Shown in pieces: positions 6,701 through 9,074 of a stretch of DNA of 9,074 bases. The stretch's first letter is position 1. Every line of letters starts with the position of its first letter. Origin of the DNA: Anaerolineaceae bacterium UBA5365. Lineage in GTDB: Bacteria; Chloroflexota; Anaerolineae; Anaerolineales; Anaerolineaceae. The notes under the pieces were generated by a model that saw nothing but the letters and a program-made list of their open reading frames with translations, made no database searches and was not told the origin of the DNA. A program made the translations under genes and the position numbers. The DNA is taken from contig DHPL01000031.1 in NCBI GenBank assembly GCA_002407905.1, forward strand, positions 1 to 9,074. The letters are read 5' to 3'.

Positions 6701-7403
6701 TGAAAGCCTGCCGGAGATCGCGGACTTGCCGGCAGGTATTGAGGATGAGATCAGGGCTCAAAAAGCGCAGATGCGGCGAATCGGTGTGGTGAACATCGAA
6801 GCTGAGGACGAGTTCAGGGAAGTGCAGGAGCGCTATCAGAGCCTCACAACCCAAATTGCAGACCTTAATTCTGCCATCGCGGATATTCATAGCCTGGTTA
6901 AGGAGTTGGATGAGATCATGCACCGGGAGTTCTTATCCACCTACCAGGCAGTAAATGCTGAGTTTAGCAAGATGTTCCAACGCCTGTTCAATGGGGGTTC
7001 GGCCCGCTTGGTCCTGCTGGACGAAAGCGACCCAATTGAGGGGGGCATCGAGATTGAAGCCCGCCTACCCGGCAAGCGCGAGCAGGGCTTAGTGCTGCTT
7101 TCCGGTGGTGAGCGCAGCCTGACCGCGGTGGCCCTGGTATTCTCTTTGCTAAAAATTTCTCCCACGCCGTTTTGCGTCATGGATGAGGTGGATGCCATGC
7201 TGGACGAAAGCAATGTGGGGCGCTTTATTGACCTCTTGCGCGAATTGGCCCTAGAAACCCAATTCCTGCTGATCACCCACAATCGCAACACCGTTCAAGC
7301 CGCCGACGTGATCTATGGGGTAACCATGGGCCGCGACTCCACGAGCCAGCTAATGAGCCTGCGTCTGGATGAAGTGGACGCGGAATACCTCCAGGAAGGT
7401 TAG
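3795..7403 (+). CDS. smc: SMC chromosome condensation ATPase
   Basis: A 1202-residue, full-length bacterial SMC. The dimer with ScpA and ScpB extrudes or loads onto DNA to organise and segregate the chromosome. The N-terminal head has Walker A GPNGSGKS (33-40, K39) and the helix KLFEEAAGIGLYR leading into the coiled coil. Coiled coils are about 165-500 and 675-1010 (Glu/Gln/Leu/Arg heptads). The hinge is about 507-667, from GFSEGAKAVLG to LVTLKGELFLDNG and the GGSK end. The C-terminal head has the ABC signature LSGGERS (1102-1108), Walker B CVMDEVDA (D1130, catalytic E1131) and the switch H1162 (LLITHN). The central hinge lacks the usual GRATFLPL-like stretch (VALLASRDS instead), a mild divergence. 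It starts directly after the rnc stop, with only a weak AGGGA site inside rnc, so translation probably depends on coupling. The kleisin gene scpA is nearby on the other strand. Confidence 0.98.
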   Translation: MDTRLASLGLHGYKTFARQTELEFPARITAIVGPNGSGKSNVADAIRWVLGEQSYSLLRAKKTEDMIYSGSEQRSRAGMAEVSIHFNNAEAWLPIDYSEVVLTRRAYRDGQNEYLINGQRVRLRDFHELLAKTGLSDRTYTIIGQGLVDQALSIKPDERRKLFEEAAGIGLYRSRKEEALRRLEATQRNLERASDIMDELRPRLRSLEKQAARVGEYKQVREDLQRNLRDWYGFHWLKSQRELERINRDLEQAKKRADEANQILLDNRTESGMLRDKVEAARVNYNHLRDELQGLSDLIRNQNQDLAILEERGRLARQNQSQLESDQGILEETVRSGERAIAASQAEVEKREQELAELAAEHETARTSLEAGRQARQKLEHQRHSLQGQVLDAEKELVSIRSHRKDLGERLEELETSMRNNTTQKAELAEKTANQKGDVSRFAEALNTLEAERKAAAAKREELVASETRLRQDRDANNQRRNQLNLAENQLRNRLDLLVQSQESLTGFSEGAKAVLGQKGRNGTRDWTDLATKLDVEEKYEAAIAVALGEAIDLLVLEDGELDRAVIEGIETSTDERVALLASRDSRKKSGLGPVPQGIIAAASELVGNAAGLKLVVDALLGHYLVVEDAAAAQKLRAAGTAYHLVTLKGELFLDNGITILGSAKGGSKVSYQRTRRDLETALAQNKTELEKLDELDKHLQNQAQALENDLNASSGKLNALQIRAENHQRELSQAQLELDKSLSQLTLLERQATDQEAALTRSKTQRDSSEVREKELSGKLAAWQEELDGLRKTLREQNLETLEQRYQYLETERKVVDQALGHARVNLQNLGLRQKADTQQLESVKQRLQETLKALGEIAESTEQLRVATEGHAQASSAMKSESLEPLALELQGMERELKLLADMESQTQQDLSLKERQLTHHQLELAREQEKTINLKNRIEDDFGLIELEYKQNYSQDTPLPFPDMVIESLPEIADLPAGIEDEIRAQKAQMRRIGVVNIEAEDEFREVQERYQSLTTQIADLNSAIADIHSLVKELDEIMHREFLSTYQAVNAEFSKMFQRLFNGGSARLVLLDESDPIEGGIEIEARLPGKREQGLVLLSGGERSLTAVALVFSLLKISPTPFCVMDEVDAMLDESNVGRFIDLLRELALETQFLLITHNRNTVQAADVIYGVTMGRDSTSQLMSLRLDEVDAEYLQEG

Positions 7404-7411
7404 AAAAGGTG

Positions 7412-7444
7412 ATAAAAAAAGAGCCATCCTTTTGGATGGCTCTT
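7412..7444 (-). terminator. Terminator between convergent smc and foldase genes
   Basis: An 11-bp perfect stem (7419-7429 with 7434-7444) closes a TTTT loop. On the minus strand it is followed by TTTTTTTAT (7420 down to 7412; the first two T bases also pair in the stem), a strong intrinsic terminator 15 nt after the foldase stop codon. On the + strand the tail is only TCTTATAGG, so for smc it is at best a weak terminator, although the hairpin may still protect the smc mRNA end. Confidence 0.85.
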
Positions 7445-7458
7445 ATAGGTTAAGAGGC

Positions 7459-8922
7459 TTACTTAGTAGCCGGTGCTTCCGCGGTTGCTTCAGGCTCCGC
7501 AGGCGCTGCCGGTTCGACTTGCGGCAGTACATCCTGCGTTGCGGGGGATGGCGCAGGCTGCAGCAGGTTGATCAGCTCCTGGCGCATGCTGGCGGGCACA
7601 TCCGGTGTACTGGGAGTAATTGCCGACCAGACATCTTCATTGATCACGATGTCAGTGCGGGCATCGCGGATACCCTTGAGCCACTCATTGAAGAAGTTTT
7701 CCTTCTCGGTTTCAAAACTTTGGGCGTCCATGGGGTTTTTGCCTTTACCCAGCAGTTGGATAATATGCCAGCCATGCACGCTTTGAACGGGCTCGCTGAT
7801 ATCGCCAACATTTTCCAGAGCGAATGCTGCGTCTTCAAATTCTTTGACCATGCGGCCTTTACCAAACCACCCCAGGTCTCCGCCGTTATCTTTGGAGCCG
7901 GGGTCGGTGCTAAAGGTGGCAGCCAGTTCCTTGAAGTCTTTACCGGCTTTGAGGTCCTTGATGATGCTCAGGGCTTCGTCCTCAGTGGCTACCAGAATAT
8001 GGCGTGCCCATACCTGGTCAGCAAAGGGTTCCATATCCTTGGTGATCTCCGCGGTCATTTTTTCACGCAGCAAGCCGTTTTCGAAATTACTGCGCACGAA
8101 GGCTTCTGAAACACCGAAACTCTTGATGCTGGCCATATAGCCGGACCATTCAGACCCGAATATCTGGGTTGTGTACGCGGTTGGCGTAGGGGTGATGGTG
8201 GGCTCCAGCGTGGGAGAAGGCTCCGGGGTGGCTGTGCCGGCCTCGGTTGCAGGTTGAGCCGTGCCTTCCGCAGCCGGTGTTTCCTCAGCTGAGGCCTGCC
8301 CGGTAGGCTCTGCCGCAGCTTGGGTGGCTGTAGGCATGGCGGTGGCGGTTGGTCCAACCAGCGCGATTTGGGTTGAGCTCAGGGTTGGGGTGGCAAAGGC
8401 AGTCGGAGTGATCGTAGGTGTCTGGGTACCGTTGGGGAAGAAGCCAAAGGCTTTTTCTAAGGCCTGGTCCACTTCCGCGGAACTCACACTGATGCCGCGC
8501 TTTGCGGCCTCTTCGCGGATTAAGACCTGGTCCACCATTCGGTTTACCGTCGTTCTGCCGATATCCTGCGGGGTATCCAGCTGCGCGGCGATCTGCTGGG
8601 CGGCACTCGAAAAATCGCCCATTCCGCTGAACATCTGGGCATACTGGATGTACTGTGACGCGCGGTTGATCAGATTGATGCGCGCATATGTGACGTCCTG
8701 CTGGAACTCCTTGGCGGTCAGTTTCAGTTCGCCAACCTGAGCCACGGTGCGATTGGGCTTAATAATTTGGGTATCAACCACGGCATAAGCCAGCAGGCCT
8801 AAAACGATCGCCAGTACAACCGTGCTGATGATCTTGATCAAGCGAATCTGCTGGGCTTCTTTCTCCTGCCGGGCGATGTGCTTTTTAGTGATCAGCTTGG
8901 GGGGCAGATTACTCTTGGGCAT
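7459..8922 (-). CDS. Membrane-anchored parvulin-type peptidyl-prolyl isomerase (SurA/PrsA-like foldase)
   Basis: A 487-residue protein. It has a basic cytoplasmic N-terminus, one membrane segment at about 29-50 that reads as a signal anchor, and an extracytoplasmic remainder. Residues 56-160 resemble the SurA N-terminal chaperone domain (LKLTAKEFQQDV; MVDQVLIREEAAKRGISVSSAEVDQAL). Residues 163-252 are a low-complexity Thr/Pro/Ala/Glu linker, after which chaperone-type helices resume (about 255-295, FVRSNFENGLLREKM). The parvulin domain is about 300-395: ARHILVATEDEA (306-317), STDPGSKDNGGDLGWFGKGR (338-357), FEDAAFAL and VHGWHIIQL (382-390); these are the conserved rotamase motifs. The last 35 residues are another Pro/Ala/Glu tail. 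It should help fold exported proteins. The ATG at 8922 has GGGAGGG 5-6 nt upstream; the gene starts 11 nt after rpsR. The absence of a lipobox separates it from typical PrsA lipoproteins. Confidence 0.9.
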   Translation of the reverse strand: MPKSNLPPKLITKKHIARQEKEAQQIRLIKIISTVVLAIVLGLLAYAVVDTQIIKPNRTVAQVGELKLTAKEFQQDVTYARINLINRASQYIQYAQMFSGMGDFSSAAQQIAAQLDTPQDIGRTTVNRMVDQVLIREEAAKRGISVSSAEVDQALEKAFGFFPNGTQTPTITPTAFATPTLSSTQIALVGPTATAMPTATQAAAEPTGQASAEETPAAEGTAQPATEAGTATPEPSPTLEPTITPTPTAYTTQIFGSEWSGYMASIKSFGVSEAFVRSNFENGLLREKMTAEITKDMEPFADQVWARHILVATEDEALSIIKDLKAGKDFKELAATFSTDPGSKDNGGDLGWFGKGRMVKEFEDAAFALENVGDISEPVQSVHGWHIIQLLGKGKNPMDAQSFETEKENFFNEWLKGIRDARTDIVINEDVWSAITPSTPDVPASMRQELINLLQPAPSPATQDVLPQVEPAAPAEPEATAEAPATK

Positions 8923-8933
8923 GGATGCCCTCC

Positions 8934-9074
8934 CTAGTTAGAATCGGCCCAGAGGTCACCTTCAAAAGGAATGAGGGCGATGTGCCGGGCGTTTTTGACC
9001 GCTTTAGCGATCTCGCGCTGGTGTTTGGCGCAGGTGCCGGTTTGGCGCCGGGGGCGGATTTTACCGGTTTCGTT
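8934..9074 (-). CDS. rpsR: 30S ribosomal protein S18, C-terminal part (cut by window edge)
   Basis: 46 codons end at the TAG 8936-8934. The visible protein runs from [20 protein letters not shown] through [19 protein letters not shown] to a short LWADSN tail. [17 protein letters not shown] and ARHIALIPF are the hallmark S18 motifs; S18 binds 16S rRNA and S6 in the small-subunit platform. The N-terminus, including any second zinc-binding cysteines, lies outside the window. rpsR commonly follows rpsF and ssb; here the next gene downstream is the parvulin foldase, only 11 nt away. Confidence 0.96.
   Translation of the reverse strand, partial: NETGKIRPRRQTGTCAKHQREIAKAVKNARHIALIPFEGDLWADSN

Noticed and set aside
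7369..8109. 246-codon + strand frame overlapping the smc end and the foldase
   Set aside because: It is antisense to the parvulin domain, crosses the terminator hairpin, and has unnatural composition; a shadow frame.
8167..8430. Possible DNA tandem repeat array in the foldase linker
   Set aside because: The bias is at the protein level (Thr, Pro, Ala, Glu); the codons vary and no regular DNA repeat unit is visible.

Overview
The window looks like a piece of a bacterial chromosome, most likely from Chloroflexota and possibly Anaerolineae. That placement is inferred from the moderately GC-rich codon use, the rnc-smc pair, the Thr/Pro/Ala-rich linker in the surface foldase, and the style of the threonine-synthase-like and ScpA proteins. 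It is not a proven assignment. Nearly all of it is housekeeping coding sequence with short gaps. No transposase, phage gene, tRNA, rRNA or CRISPR array is visible.

Layout, left to right. Bases 1-97 form a perfect 32-bp inverted repeat around a 33-nt centre, cut by the window edge. A minus-strand intrinsic terminator at 105-137 closes a leftward group: scpA (condensin kleisin), then a two-helix membrane protein resembling YtxG/DUF948, then a YtxH-domain protein. A 66-bp divergent intergenic region separates scpA from a rightward group: a zinc-ribbon threonine-synthase-like PLP enzyme, rnc (RNase III), and smc (condensin ATPase), which starts on the base after the rnc stop codon. smc converges on a leftward pair, rpsR (ribosomal protein S18, truncated by the right edge) followed 11 nt later by a membrane-anchored parvulin-type foldase. 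A hairpin with a strong minus-strand U-tract sits between the convergent genes.

How the genes work together. SMC and ScpA are two subunits of the chromosome-organising SMC-ScpAB complex, but here they are on opposite strands about 1.9 kb apart, and scpB is not in the window. RNase III and SMC share a transcript. S18 and the foldase appear translationally coupled. The YtxG/YtxH-like pair suggests an envelope or stress role, by analogy with the Bacillus ytxGH genes.

The most interesting signal is the 5' leader of rnc. A promoter-like TTGATA-16-TAAAAT lies at the end of the upstream gene. It would give a leader of about 75 nt that folds into one symmetric hairpin of 22 pairs (3030-3083), abutting the GGAGGT ribosome binding site. 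This is the kind of double-stranded substrate RNase III cuts, so autoregulation as in E. coli rnc is a reasonable hypothesis. Secondary points are a pair of apparently leaderless divergent promoters between scpA and the PLP enzyme, a disordered insertion inside the foldase chaperone domain, and the edge inverted repeat, which may be an assembly fold-back.
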